Shown: positions 9,201 to 20,100, numbered from the stretch's first letter. The stretch is 64,000 nt of DNA from Streptomyces sp. NBC_00162 (GCF_024611995.1 NZ_CP102510.1:186001-250000), one strand, 5' to 3'. Notes: generated by a model from the letters alone, not told the origin. Numbers and translations are program-made.

Positions 9201-11122
9201 ACCGCGTCGACTTCGCCGCCCGCGGCGCGCTGGCGCACGAGGACGCCCCGGCGGGCGGCACATGGATTCTCGGCGACAACGCCGGGATGTTCGCAACATT
9301 GGAGGCCGACTATGTGGCTGATGTGGATGTACTCCTTGCCCAGATCGATGAGCGGGCCGAACTACCCCTTCGACTGGTACTGGATGCGACGCGAGGGATA
9401 GGGCACGGCGCGCAGCAGCAGACCGCATCCGCTCTCGGAACGCTCCAGCGTCTGCTCGCAGAACCCCGGCTGGCCGGGGCCGAGCTCGTCTGGGTGACCC
9501 GCTCGGCCGTGGACACGGGCGACGGTGTAGCCGACCTGGCCCACGCCCCGCTGTGGGGCCTGGTCCGGGCGGCCCGCGCCGAACACGCCGACCGTGTGAT
9601 CCGCCTCATCGACCTCGGCCCCGACGGCGGAGCCGATGACGCCCTGCTGCCCCAGGCCCTGTCGGTCACCGGTGAGCCGGAGCTGGCGGTGCGCGGTGGT
9701 GAGATCCGGGTGGCGCGTCTGGTGCGTGCGGAGGTCGGCGGTGAGCTGCCGGAGTTCGCGGCGGACGGATCCGTTCTGGTGACGGGTGGTACGGGTGAGC
9801 TGGGTCGGGCGGTTGCCCGTCATCTGGTGTCGGTGCACGGCGTACGGCATCTCGTACTGACGTCCCGGCGCGGTATGGAGGCTCCGGGGGCCGGTGAGCT
9901 GGTGGCCGAGCTGGAGTCGGCCGGCGCCGAGAGCGTACGGATCCTCGCGGCCGATGTCTCGGACCGCAGCCAGGCCGAAGCACTCCTGGCAGCGCCCGAG
10001 CGCCCCTGGACGGGCGTGTTCCACCTGGCTGCCGTACTGGACGATGGTCTGCTCGTCTCGCAGGACGCGGAGCGTCTGGCCCGTGTCTGGCAGCCGAAGG
10101 CCGAAGCAGCCCTTCACCTGCACGAGCTGACGCAGGGCTTGGACCTTGCGGCGTTCGTGTTGTTCTCCTCGGCTGCCGGTGTTCTCGGTGGTGCGGGTCA
10201 GAGCAACTACGCGGCGGCGAACACCTTCCTGGACGCTCTCGCGGCCCACCGCCGTGCCGATGGCCTTCCCGCGACGAGCCTGTCGTGGGGACTGTGGCAG
10301 CAGGCCGGGCAAGGCCTCACTGCCACCCTCGGACAGGCCGAACTCGCCCGCATGCGCAGGCGCGGCATCGCCGCCCTCAGCGAACCGCAGGCCCTGGCGG
10401 CCATGGACGCGGCCCTGGCTTCGGCCCAGCCGCACCTGGTCCCCGTACGCCTCGAACTCACGCCGCTGCAACGCGAGCTGGACAACGGCGGCGACGCCCC
10501 CGCCCTGCTGCGCGGCCTCCTGCGCGCCCCGCGCAAGCGCGCGGGCGGCGAGGCGGCGACCGGCGGGAACGGACTGCGGGAGCAGCTGACCGCCCTGCCG
10601 GAAGGCGAGCGACTGCCGCGGCTCGCCCAGCTCGTGCAGCGCGAGGCAGCCGTGGTACTCGGCGCCTCCGGCACCGCAGGCGTCGGCGCGCAGCAGGTAC
10701 TCAAGGAGCTCGGCATGGACTCCCTGATGGCCGTCGAGCTGCGCCGCCGCCTCTCCGCCGAGACCGGCATCTCGCTGCCCTCCACGCTCGCCTTCGACTA
10801 CCCGACGCCCACCGCCATCGCCGGCCTGCTCCTCGACAAGCTGGCCGTGGGAGCCGGGGGAGCGGCACGGACCGGACAGCGTGTGACGAAGAACCAGATC
10901 GACAACCTCGTGGAACTCCTGCGTTCCGCGACACCGAAACAACTCGAGGAGCCGGGCCTGGCCGCCGGGCTGCTGGCCCTGCGGGACGGCCTGGCCAAGG
11001 CCTCCGCCGCGTCCGGACCGGCCGACGCAGCAGAAGCCGCCGAGACCGAAGCCGAACTCGGCGGCGACAGCACCGATGACCTCCTTCAGTTCCTGGATCG
11101 CAAGCTTGGAGTGAGTGAATGA
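293..11122 (+). CDS. Type I modular PKS, two modules (M1, M2), each KS-AT-DH-KR-ACP
   Basis: This is a 3609-aa cytosolic megasynthase that adds two extender units and leaves an alkene at each step. It opens with a docking helix (residues about 8-30). M1: KS with Cys202 in [10 protein letters not shown] with Ser653 in GHSQG and YASH at 753-756, the methylmalonyl motif; DH with His958 in HAAFGTPLVP; KR with GGTGELG near 1409, a B-type LDD motif and intact Ser/Tyr/Asn; ACP Ser1720 in GIDSL. M2: KS Cys1954, AT Ser2406 with YASH, DH His2711, KR with LDD, ACP Ser3477 in GMDSL. A C-terminal docking region ends near [13 protein letters not shown] 293 is preferred over the in-frame GTG at 272 because AGAGAGG lies 5 bases upstream of it. 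The stop overlaps the next start (ATGA), so the two are probably translationally coupled. AT and KR segments are near copies of those in M3. Confidence 0.95.
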   Translation: MVSNTNQDRMQAALPAIRALQKRAADLEAKQSEPIAVVSMACRLPGGIDTPEGFWELLASGGDAVGGLPSRWTGLDLYDPDPEAVGKTYSQDGGFLDGAEDFDASFFGISPREAVSMDPQQRLVLEASWEALERAGIRPDSLMESRTGVYLGTMSSDYGHLGRDLDALDGYVSTGKASSVVSGRVSYTLGLQGPAVTVDTACSSSLVALHLAVQALRQGECELALAGGVTIMSAPSLFVEFSRLKGMAADGRCKSFSAGADGAGWAEGVGVIALKRLSAAQRDGDRVLAVIRGSAVNQDGRSQGLTAPNGPSQQRVIQDALAAARLTPADIDAVEAHGTGTSLGDPIEAGALAEVFGPGREADRPVYLGSSKSNIGHAQAAAGVIGVIKMVLALEHGVLPKTLHAEEPSPHIEWKSSGLELLNDARAWERGAERTRRAGVSSFGLSGTNAHVVLEEAPAREAAEPAADVPAGPLPLVVSGRDEAALREQAGRWADWLSGRTELPPADVAVTAARHRSHFESRASVVAADTEGLVEALRALAEGTAHDAVVTGSAARRGKVVFVYPGQGSQWVGMGRELLARNPVFAETIDACDAALRPFTGWSVREVLAGEEGDHPPFDRVDVVQPALFAMGVGLSAVWRSLGVEPSAVVGHSQGEVVAAVVSGALTLEQGSQIVAQRSQAVLACAGQGGMALIERPVAEVEEFVAPYGEALSVAAVNTAGSTVISGQADAIVKIVAELSEQNVYARKINVDYASHNAQMDPLLPGLAAGFEGIAPTGTDIAFYSTVTGQVAAGTDLNGTYWCRNLREPVRFDRALNQLLDDGHGVFVEISAHPVLSMPLTDGSAERGGIVVGSLARRHGEPAQLLRNLGLLHVQGHNLNWDRVLGAGTGNLVPLPTYAFQRERYWLESDERAGDVRSLGLTASAHPWLGAATALADGEGYLFTGRLSSAQYPWLREHAAFGTPLVPGTGLLELVLTAAHHVGAPGVSELVLTEPLLLGTDGAIRLQVAVGAPDSTGRRPVAVYSLPENAADDAPWRRHAAGSLSHAPTADSDTFAELAQWPVPGTQPVDLEGFYDRLRARGLDYGPAFQGLTELHRAGDTAYARVQLPEGLKADEFGIHPALLDAALHALVGVQDTSTGTDASQVLLPFEWTGVELLAAGATELRVRVALDPRQNSVRVTATDPSGRPVAHADGLQLRAAGAEQLKATETVDHLYQVAFQAPPVLEEAPQDGPTWVLGDDTLGFDAAHPDADALLAAVSALGTDEDAPDRLLVDATRLIGTTALAEATAGLELLQRLLAEPRLERTELIWLTRGAVHADGPVRDLVRAGLWGLLRTARSEHADRVIRLVDIDAEPSAVAADVARALSVTGEPELAVRGGEIRVARLVRAEVGGELPEFAADGSVLVTGGTGELGRAVARHLVSVHGVRHLVLTSRRGMEAPGAGELVAELESAGAESVRIVAADVSDRSQAQALLAAPERPWTGVFHLAAVLDDGLLVSQDAERLARVWQPKAEAALHLHELTQGLDLAAFVLFSSAAGVLGGAGQSNYAAANTFLDALAAQRRADGLPATSLSWGLWQQAGQGLTATLGQAELARLRRQGVAALSEAQGLAALDAALASAQPHLVPVRLELTSLQRELDGGAAVAALFRGLLRARRQRAGQSAGTPTGLRDQLAAQPEAERLTSLIRLVQREAAVVLGVATADGIGAQQVLKELGIDSLMAVELRRRLSSETGVTLPSTLAFDYPTPTAIAGLLLDKLDLTTGKAKAKANALRHTATAPAADDPIAVVSMACRLPGGIDTPEGFWELLASGGDAVGSLPSRWDSLGVYDPDPEAVGKSYSREGGFIQDVERFDASFFGISRREAVSMDPQQRLVLETSWEALERAGIRPDSLSESRTGVYLGAMTSDYGHMGHDLDALDGYTSTGYASSVVSGRVSYALGLQGPAVTVDTACSSSLVALHLAAGALRQGECELALVGGVTVMNSPALFVEFSRLKGMAPDGRCKSFSAQADGAGWAEGVGILVLKRLSAAERDGDEVLAVIRGSAVNQDGRSQGLTAPNGPSQQRVVQEALEAARLTPVDIDAIEAHGTGTSLGDPIEAGALAEVFGPDREEDRPVYLGSSKSNIGHAQAAAGVVGVMKMILALQHETLPKTLYVDEPSPHIAWDGSGLELLNEARPWERAARRTRRAGVSSFGLSGTNAHVIVEEPPAATPVPGATAAADAPLPVVVSGRDEAALREQAGRWADWLSSGRTDLPLADVAITAARHRSHFESRASVVAADSAGLVEALRALAGGDSHDAVVTGAARERGKVVFVYPGQGSQWVGMGRELLASSAVFAETIDACDAALRPFTCWSVREVLSGEEGDHPPFDRVDVVQPALFAMGMGLSAVWRSLGVEPSAVVGHSQGEVVAAVVSGALTLEQGSQIVAQRSQAVLACAGQGGMALIERPLAEVEGFLAPYGDALSVAAVNTTGSTIISGVADAITKIVAELSDQNVYARKINVDYASHNAQMDPLLPDLAAGFEGLVPSRTDIALYSTVTGQVADGTELDGTYWCRNLREPVRFDRALNQLLDDGHGVFVEISAHPVLAMPLTDGSAERGGIVVGSLARRHGEPAQLLRNLGLLHVQGHDLNWDRVLGTATGSLVPLPTYAFQREHYWLEAAKPTGNVRSVGLDVPEHPWLGAVTALADGEGHVFTGRISLAEHPWLAQHAAFGTVLVPGTGLLELALTAAHHVGAESVEELTLLEPLTLTEDSAVRLQVVVGPSDATGRRPVTVYSRPDETSDSGWRRHATGELAESAEAPAPADAEAFAELAQWPVAGAESVDLNGFYTGFRERGLDYGPAFQGLTELWRKGDTAYGLIRLPEGLAADDFGVHPALLDAALHTLMGVRGQDENDRQVLLPFEWTGVELLAAGATELRVRIDLDDTRTNTRIWVADPAGQPVVRARGLAIREASAEQIRAGERAEHLYRVDFAARGALAHEDAPAGGTWILGDNAGMFATLEADYVADVDVLLAQIDERAELPLRLVLDATRGIGHGAQQQTASALGTLQRLLAEPRLAGAELVWVTRSAVDTGDGVADLAHAPLWGLVRAARAEHADRVIRLIDLGPDGGADDALLPQALSVTGEPELAVRGGEIRVARLVRAEVGGELPEFAADGSVLVTGGTGELGRAVARHLVSVHGVRHLVLTSRRGMEAPGAGELVAELESAGAESVRILAADVSDRSQAEALLAAPERPWTGVFHLAAVLDDGLLVSQDAERLARVWQPKAEAALHLHELTQGLDLAAFVLFSSAAGVLGGAGQSNYAAANTFLDALAAHRRADGLPATSLSWGLWQQAGQGLTATLGQAELARMRRRGIAALSEPQALAAMDAALASAQPHLVPVRLELTPLQRELDNGGDAPALLRGLLRAPRKRAGGEAATGGNGLREQLTALPEGERLPRLAQLVQREAAVVLGASGTAGVGAQQVLKELGMDSLMAVELRRRLSAETGISLPSTLAFDYPTPTAIAGLLLDKLAVGAGGAARTGQRVTKNQIDNLVELLRSATPKQLEEPGLAAGLLALRDGLAKASAASGPADAAEAAETEAELGGDSTDDLLQFLDRKLGVSE

Positions 11123-14100
11123 GCGCGTCCGAAGTCGAGAAGCTCGAAAAGCTCGAGGCGTACCTGCGGCGCACGGCGAACGCGCTCGTCGAGACCGAGA
11201 AGGAACTCAACGCCGAGCGGGCCTCACGTACGGAGCCGATCGCGGTCGTGTCGATGGCCTGCCGCCTGCCCGGCGGGATCGACACCCCGGAGGGTTTCTG
11301 GGAGCTGCTCGCCTCCGGCGGCGACGCCGTCGGCGGCCTGCCGTCCCGCTGGGACAGCCTCGGGGTTTACGACCCGGACCCGGAGGCCGTCGGCAAGAGC
11401 TACGCCCGCGAGGGCGGCTTCATCGACGGAGCCGAGGGCTTCGACGCCCCGTTCTTCGGCATCTCGCCGCGTGAGGCGCTGTCGATGGACCCGCAGCAGC
11501 GGCTCGTCCTGGAGACCTCGTGGGAGGCCCTCGAACGGGCCGGCGTCCGCCCCGACTCGCTCAGCGAGAGCCGTACGGGCGTCTACCTCGGCACGATGAG
11601 CTCCGACTACGGCAACCAGCAGGGCCACGACCTCAACGCCCTCGACGGGTACAGCACCGGCAACGCGAGCAGCGTCGTCTCGGGCCGCGTCTCCTACACG
11701 CTGGGCCTCCAGGGCCCGGCCGTCACCGTCGACACCGCCTGCTCCTCCTCGCTCGTCTCCATCCACCTGGCCGTCCAGGCCCTTCGCCAGGGCGAGTGCG
11801 AGCTCGCCCTGGCCGGCGGCGTAACCGTGATGAGCACCCCGGCGCTGTTCGTGGAGTTCTCCCGGCTGAAGGGCATGGCGGCCGACGGCCGCTGCAAGTC
11901 GTTCTCGGCGGGCGCCGACGGCGCGGGCTGGGCCGAGGGCGCGGGCGTGATCGTCCTGAAGAAGCTGTCGGCCGCGCAGCGAGACGGAGACCCGGTCCTG
12001 GCCGTCATCCGCGGCTCCGCCGTCAACCAGGACGGCCGCAGCCAGGGTCTGACCGCCCCCAACGGCCCCTCGCAGCAGCGCGTCATCCACGACGCCCTGG
12101 AAGCGGCCCGGCTGACCCCCGCCGACATCGACGCGATCGAGGCGCACGGCACCGGCACCCCGCTCGGCGACCCGATCGAAGCGGGCGCGCTGGCCGAGGT
12201 CTTCGGCCCCGACCGGGACGGGAAGCGTCCCGTCTACCTGGGCTCCTCCAAGTCGAACATCGGGCACGCGCAGGCGGCTGCCGGTGTCATCGGCGTGATC
12301 AAGATGGTCCTCGCGCTCGAGCACGGCGTGCTCCCGAAGACCCTGCACGCCGAGGAGCCCAGCCCGCACATCGAGTGGAAGAGCAGCGGGCTCGAGCTGC
12401 TGAACGACGCGCGTGCGTGGGAGCGGGGCGCGGAGCGCACCCGCCGCGCGGGCGTCTCGTCCTTCGGCCTGAGCGGTACCAACGCCCACGTGGTGCTGGA
12501 GGAGCCCCCGACGGCCACCCAGGCCCCGTCCGGCGAACCGACCGGAGCAGCACCGCTTCCGGTGGTCGTCTCCGGGCGCGACGAGGCTGCGCTGCGCGAG
12601 CAGGCGGGCCGTTGGGCGGACTGGCTGTCTTCCGGGCGCATTGAGCTTCCGCTGGCTGACGTGGCGGTGACGGCTGCCCGGCATCGTTCGCACTTCGAGT
12701 CGCGGGCGAGTGTGGTGGCGGCCGACTCCGCCGGTCTGGTGGAGGCGCTGCGCGCGCTGGCCGAGGGTGACTCGCACGACGCGGTGGTGACCGGGAGCGC
12801 GCAGGAGCGCGGCAAGGTCGTCTTCGTCTACCCGGGTCAGGGCAGCCAGTGGGTCGGCATGGGCCGGGAACTCCTCGCGCAGAACCCGGTCTTCGCCGAA
12901 ACGATCGATGCGTGTGACGCGGCTCTGCGTCCGTTCACTGGTTGGTCGGTGCGTGAGGTCTTGGCGGGGGAGGAGGGTGACCACCCGCCGTTCGACCGGG
13001 TGGACGTGGTCCAGCCCGCCCTCTTCGCGATGGGTGTGGGCCTCTCGGCGGTCTGGCGTTCCCTCGGGGTCGAGCCTTCGGCCGTCGTCGGTCACTCGCA
13101 AGGTGAGGTCGTCGCCGCTGTAGTGAGCGGTGCTCTCACTCTGGAGCAGGGCTCGCAGATCGTGGCCCAGCGATCCCAGGCGGTTCTTGCCTGTGCGGGC
13201 CAGGGCGGTATGGCTCTGATCGAGCGCCCGGTGGCCGAGGTCGAGGAGTTCCTCGCCCCGTACGGCGAGGCGCTGTCCGTAGCCGCGGTGAACACCTCCG
13301 GCTCGACGGTGATCTCGGGCCAGGCCGACGCGATCACCAAGATCGTCGCCGAGCTGTCCGAGCAGAACGTCTACGCCCGCAAGATCAACGTGGACTACGC
13401 GTCCCACAACGCCCAGATGGACCCGCTGCTCCCCGCCCTTGCGGACGGCTTCACGGGGATCGTCCCGACCGGTACGGACATTGCCTTCTACTCGACGGTG
13501 ACCGGCCAGGTCGCCGATGGCACCGCCCTCGACGGCACGTACTGGTGCCGCAACCTCCGTGAGCCGGTGCGCTTCGACCGCGCTCTGAACCAGCTCCTCG
13601 ACGACGGCCACGGCGTGTTCGTCGAGATCTCCGCCCACCCCGTCCTATCCATGCCGTTGACCGACGGCAGCGCCGAGCGCGGCGGGATCGTGGTCGGCTC
13701 CCTCGCCCGTCAGCACGGCGAGCCGGCCCAGTTGCTCCGCAACCTCGGCCTGCTCCACGTCCAGGGCCACACCCTCGACTGGGATCGCGTACTCGGCGCC
13801 GGAAGCCTCGTACAGCTCCCCTCGTACGCCTTCCAGCGCGCGCAGTACTGGATCGACACCCCGAAGACCTCGGGCGACGTGCGCGGGGTCGGTCTCGACG
13901 TCTCCGACCACCCGTGGCTCGGCGCCGTCACATCCCTCGCCGACGGAGAAGGGCACCTCTTCACCGGCCGGATCTCGCTCGCCGAGCACCCCTGGCTGGC
14001 CGGCCACGCGGCCTTCGGCTCGGTCCTCGTCCCCGGCACCGGCCTGCTCGAACTGGCCCTCACCGCCGCCCACCACGTGGGCGCTCCCGGGGTTGCCGAA

Positions 14101-17100
14101 CTCGTCCTCACCGAGCCGCTGTTGCTCGGTACGGACGGCGCCGTCCGCCTGCAGGTCGCCGTCGGCGCGCCCGACAGCACCGGCCGCCGCCCGGTCACCG
14201 TCTACAGCCGGCCCGAGGGCAGTGACGAGGAATGGCGCCGTCACGCCACCGGCGAACTCGCGGAAGCCGCAGACGTCACCGACCCCACCGAGGGCGACAC
14301 GTTCGCCGAGCTGGCCCAGTGGCCGGTCGCGGGCGCCGAGTCCGTCGATCTCGACGGTTTCTACGAGGGATTCCGCGCCCGCGGCCTGGACTACGGGCCC
14401 GCATTCCAGGGCCTGACGGAACTCTGGCGCAAGGGCGACACGGCGTACGGACTCATCCGTCTCCCCGAAGGCCTGACCGCCGACGACTTCGGCGTTCACC
14501 CCGCCCTCCTCGACGCCGCGCTCCACACCCTCATGGGCGTACGCGACGAAGAGGCACGGCAGCGCGTGTTCATGCCGTTCGAGTGGACCGGCGTCGAACT
14601 GCTCGCCGCCGGTGCCACCGAGCTCCGCGTACGCATCGACGTCGCGTCCGGCGTGGACGAGCACCTCGCCCTCACCGTCGCCGACGGCGCCGGCCACCCC
14701 GTCGTCCGCGCCCGCGGCCTCGCGATCCGCGAGGCGAGCGCCGAGCAGATCCGGGCCGGCGAGCGGGCCGAGCACCTGTACCACGTCGAGTTCCGCCCCA
14801 CCCGGACCCCGGGCGACGCGGAGCCGGCCGGCGAGACCTGGGCCCTCGAGGCCGACGCCGCGATCGCCGCCGCCCTCGGCGCGCACGTGTTCGCGGACGT
14901 CGACGCGCTCCTCACCCACCTCGCCGAAGGAGTCGACGCCCCGGCCCGCGTCCTCGTGGACGCCACCGGCGACGCTCCTGCCGCCGACGCCCGCGAGCTG
15001 ACCGCCTCCACGCTCGGAACCCTTCAGCTCCTGCTGGCCGAGCCGCGCCTCGAACAGACCGAGCTCGTCTGGCTGACCCGCTGTGCCGTCGACGCGGGCG
15101 ACGGAGTGGCCGACCTGGCCCACGCCGCCCTGTGGGGCCTTCTCCGGGCGGCCCGCGCCGAGCACGCCGACCGCGTGATCCGCCTCGTCGACCTCGGCAA
15201 CGACCGGGCCCGGGACGACCTCGCGCTGGCCCCGGCCCTCACCCTCACCGACGAGCCCGAAATCGCTCTCCGCGACGGGGAGATCCGTACCGCCCGCCTC
15301 GTCCGCACGGCCAAGGCGTCCGACGCACCGCGCCTGAACCCCGACGGTTCCGTTCTGGTGACGGGTGGTACGGGCGAGCTGGGTCGGGCGGTTGCCCGTC
15401 ACCTGGTGACCGTCCACGGCGTACGGCATCTCGTACTGTCGTCCCGGCGCGGCCCGGAGGCTCCGGGGGCCGCGGATCTCGTCGCCGAACTGGAGGCGGC
15501 CGGCGCCGAGACCGTACGGATCCTCGCGGCCGATGTCTCCGACCGCACCCAGGCGGAAGCCCTCCTGGCGGATACGGATCGCCCCTGGACGGGCGTGTTC
15601 CACCTGGCCGCCGTACTGGACGATGGTCTGCTCGTCTCGCAGGACGCGGAGCGTCTGGCCCGTGTCTGGCAGCCCAAGGCGGAAGCCGCCCTTCACCTCC
15701 ATGAGCTCACGCAGGGCCTGGATCTGGCTGCCTTCGTTCTGTTCTCCTCGGCTGCCGGTGTTCTCGGTGGTGCGGGTCAGAGCAACTACGCGGCGGCGAA
15801 CACCTTCCTGGACGCCCTGGCGGCCCACCGCCGGGCCGATGGCCTTCCGGCGACGAGCCTGTCGTGGGGTCTGTGGCAGCAGGCAGGCCAGGGTCTGACC
15901 GCCGCCCTCGGCCAGGCCGAACTCGCCCGCATGCGCCGCATGGGCATCGGTGCGCTCACCGAGCAGCAGGGCCTCGCGGCCCTCGACACCGCCCTCGGCT
16001 CCCCGCACCCGCACCTGGTCCCGGTCAAGCTCGACCTGGTCACCCTGCAACGGCGCCCCGACGAAGTGCCCGCCCTGCTGCGGGCCCTCGTCCGTGCCCC
16101 GAAGAAGCGCGTCGGCGGGGCGGCAACCGCTCCCTCCGGCCTGCGTGAGCAGCTGGCGGCGCAGCCGGCGGCCGAGCGGCTGTCGTCGCTGGTCCGGCTG
16201 GTGCAGCGCGAGGCCGCCGTGGTCCTGGGCGTTGCGACCGCCGACGGGATCGGCGCGCAGCAGGTCCTCAAGGAGCTCGGCATCGACTCCCTGATGGCCG
16301 TCGAACTGCGGCGCAGGCTGTCTTCCGAGACCGGCGTCCCGCTTCCGTCCACGCTCGCCTTCGACTACCCGACGCCCACCGCCATCGCCGGCCTGCTCCT
16401 CGACAAGCTGGACCTGACGACCGGCAAGCCCAAGCAGAACCAGAAGTCGAAGACGCTCCGGCACGCCCCCGCCCCGGCGGCCGACGACCCGATCGCCGTC
16501 GTCTCCATGGCCTGCCGCCTCCCCGGCGGCATCGACACCCCCGAGGCGTACTGGAACCTCCTCGCCTCGGGCAGCGACGCGATCAGCGAACTGCCCTCGC
16601 GCTGGGACAGCCTCGGGGTCTACGACCCGGACCCGGAGGCCGTCGGCAAGAGCTACGCCCGCGAGGGCGGCTTCATCGAGGCCGCCGCGGACTTCGACGC
16701 GGCCTTCTTCGGAATCTCGCAGCGCGAGGCGCTGTCGATGGACCCGCAGCAGCGCCTCGTCCTGGAGACCGCCTGGGAGGCCCTGGAGCGGGCCGGTATC
16801 CGTCCCGGCTCGCTCAGCGAGAGCCGTACGGGCGTCTACCTCGGCGCGATGAGCTCCGACTACGGCGAGCAGGGCCGCGAACTCGACGCGTTCGACGGGT
16901 ACGTGAGCACGGGCAACGCCTCCAGCGTCGTCTCCGGCCGCGTCTCGTACGCGCTGGGCCTCCAGGGCCCGGCCGTCACCGTCGACACCGCCTGCTCCTC
17001 CTCCCTCGTCTCCCTCCACCTCGCCGCGAGCGCCCTGCGCCAGGGCGAGTGCGAACTCGCCCTCGTCGGCGGCGTCACCGTCATGAGCACGCCCCGGCTG

Positions 17101-20100
17101 TTCGTGGAGTTCTCCCGCCTCAAGGGCATGGCCCCCGACGGCCGCTGCAAGTCCTTCTCCGCCCTGGCGGACGGCGCGGGCTGGTCCGACGGCGTCGGCA
17201 TCCTCGTCCTCAAGCGGCTGTCCGCCGCCGAGCGCGACGGGGACCGCGTCCTGGCCGTCATCCGTGGCTCGGCCGTCAACCAGGACGGCCGCAGCCAGGG
17301 CCTCACCGCCCCCAACGGCCCGGCTCAGCAGCGCGTCATCCTCGACGCCCTGGAAGCGGCCCGGCTGACCCCCGCCGACATCGACGCCGTCGAGGCGCAC
17401 GGCACCGGCACCCCGCTCGGCGACCCGATCGAAGCGGGCGCGCTGGCCGAGGTCTTCGGCCCCGACCGCGACGAGAACCGTCCCGTCTACCTGGGCTCCT
17501 CCAAGTCGAACATCGGGCACGCGCAGGCTGCCGCCGGTGTCGCGGGCGTCATGAAGATGATCCTCGCCCTCCAGCACGAGACCCTGCCCAAGACCCTCTA
17601 CGTCGACGAGCCCAGCCCGCACATCGCCTGGGACGGCAGCGGCCTGGAACTCCTCCGCGACGCCCGGCCGTGGACCCGGGAGGCCGCGCGCACGCGCCGC
17701 GCGGGCGTCTCCTCCTTCGGCCTCAGCGGCACCAACGCCCACGTCGTCCTCGAAGAGCCCCCGGCCGCCGTTCCGGCCCCGCCCGCCACGGCGACCGGAG
17801 CAATCGCAGCGACCGGAGCGACCGAAGCGACCGAAGCGACGGAACCGGCCATAGCGACCGAAGCGACCGAAGCGACTCAAGCGACCAACGCACCTCTTCC
17901 CCTGGTCCTCTCCGGCCGCGACGAGGCGGCCCTGCGCACGCAGGCCGCCCGCTGGGCCGACTGGCTCGAGGGCCACCCCGACGTGCCGCCGGCCGACCTC
18001 GCGTACACGGCGGCCCGCCACCGCACGCACTTCGAGCACCGCGCTGCCCTCACGGTGACCACCACCGCCGAAGCGGTCACCGCGCTGCGCGCCCTCGCCG
18101 ACGGCCGCACCCCCGCGGGCGCCGCCGAAGGCACCGCCGCCGACGGCCCCCTCGCCGTACTCTTCACCGGCCAGGGCAGCCAGCGCCCCGGCATGGGCCG
18201 TGCCCTGCACGCCGCCCTGCCGGTGTTCCGGCAGGCCTTCGACGCGGTCTGCGCCGCGCTCGACCCGCACCTGGACCAGCCGCTGGCCGCGCTCGTCCTC
18301 GGCGGCTCCGCACTCGTCCACGAGACCGAGTACGCCCAGCCCGCCCTGTTCGCCGTCGAGACTGCGCTCTTCCGCCAGTGGGAGGCCTGGGGCGTGCGCC
18401 CCGCCGCGGTCGCCGGCCACTCCATCGGCGAACTCGCCGCCGCCCACGTCGCCGGGGTCCTCACCCTGGACGACGCGGCCCGCCTGGTCGCCGCCCGCGG
18501 CCGCCTGATGCAGGCCTGCGAGCGCGGCGGAGCCATGGCGTCCGTGGAAGCCTCGGAGGCCGAGGTCATCGAGGCCCTCGACACCCTCGAAGTGCGGGCG
18601 GGCGCCGCCCAGCGCATCTCGATCGCCGGCATCAACGGGCCCGCGCAGACCGTCGTCAGCGGTGACGAGGCCGCCGTGGCCGCCGTCGCCGGCTGGTTCA
18701 CCGAACTCGGCCGCCGCACCCGCCGTCTGACGGTCTCCCACGCCTTCCACTCCCCGCACATGGACGCCATGCTCGACGCCTACCGGCAGGTGGCCGAGGA
18801 GATCACCTTCGCGGCCCCGCGGATCCCGGTCGTCTCCACGGTCACCGGCACCCGGATGGGCCCGGACCTCGCACCGGGCGAAGGCCTGCGCTCCGCCGCC
18901 TACTGGGTCCGGCAGGTCCGCGACGCCGTGCGCTTCCTCGACGCGGTACGGACCCTCGAGGCCGACGGCATCGGCCGCCACCTCGAATGCGGCCCGGGCG
19001 CCGTGCTGGCCGCCATGGGCGCCGCGTGCGTCACCGACCCCGCCGTGTTCGTCGCCTCCCAGCGCGCGCCCAAGGACCCCGACCAGGCCCCGGACGAGGT
19101 CCGCGCCCTCGTCGAGGCCCTCGGCGCGCTGCACGTCAGCGGCCAGGAACCCGACTGGGATCAGGTCTTCACCGACCGGCCCGCCCCCGCCCGCGCGGCC
19201 GAACTGGCCGCAGGCCTGCCCACGTACGCCTTCCAGCGCGAGCGCTTCTGGCTCGAGCCCGCCCGCGGCACCGCCCGCGGCGCCCGCGATACCGGTCTCG
19301 TACCGGCCGGGCACCCCTGGCTCGCCGCCGTCCTGACGCTCGCCGACGGCGAGGGCCAGCTGCTCTCCGGCCGGCTCTCGCTCGCCGACCACCCCTGGCT
19401 GGCCGACCACGCCGTCTTCGGCAGCGTCCTCGTGCCCGGCACCGGCCTGCTCGACCTCGCGCTGGCCGCCGCCCGGGCCGTCGGCTCCGAGCGGGTCGCC
19501 GAACTCACCCTCGCCCAGCCGCTCGTCCTCGCCACCGGCGAACCCCTGCGGCTCCAGGTCAAGGTCGGCGCCCCGGATGCCGAAGGACGGCGGAAGATCG
19601 CCGTCCACAGCCAGCCGGAGGCATCCGCCGACCCGGCCGCCTGGACCCTGCACGCCTCCGGCGAACTCGCCGACGACCCCGCCGCCGAGACCCCCGAGGG
19701 CCTCGCCGAACTGGCCCACTGGCCGGTCCCGGGAGCCGAGCCCGTCGCACTCGACGGCTTCTACGAGCAGCTCGGCGGCGAGGGCCTCGCCTACGGCCCC
19801 GCCTTCCGCGGCCTGACCGCCCTCGCCCGCCAGGGTGACGTCGCCTACGGCCACGTCACCCTGCCCGAGCCGCTGCGCCAGGGCGTCGACGGCCACGGAG
19901 TGCACCCCGCGCTCCTGGACGCGGCCCTGCACGTCCTGGCCGGCGTCACCCCCGGATCCGAGCAGCCCGAGGGCACCGTGCTGCTCCCCTTCGCCTGGAC
20001 CGACGTCACCCTGTACGCCACGGACAGCACCGAACTGCGCGTCCGCATCGCCCTGGACCCGCGGGAGCCCGCGGACGACGCGCGGTCCGCCGCCGCCGGC

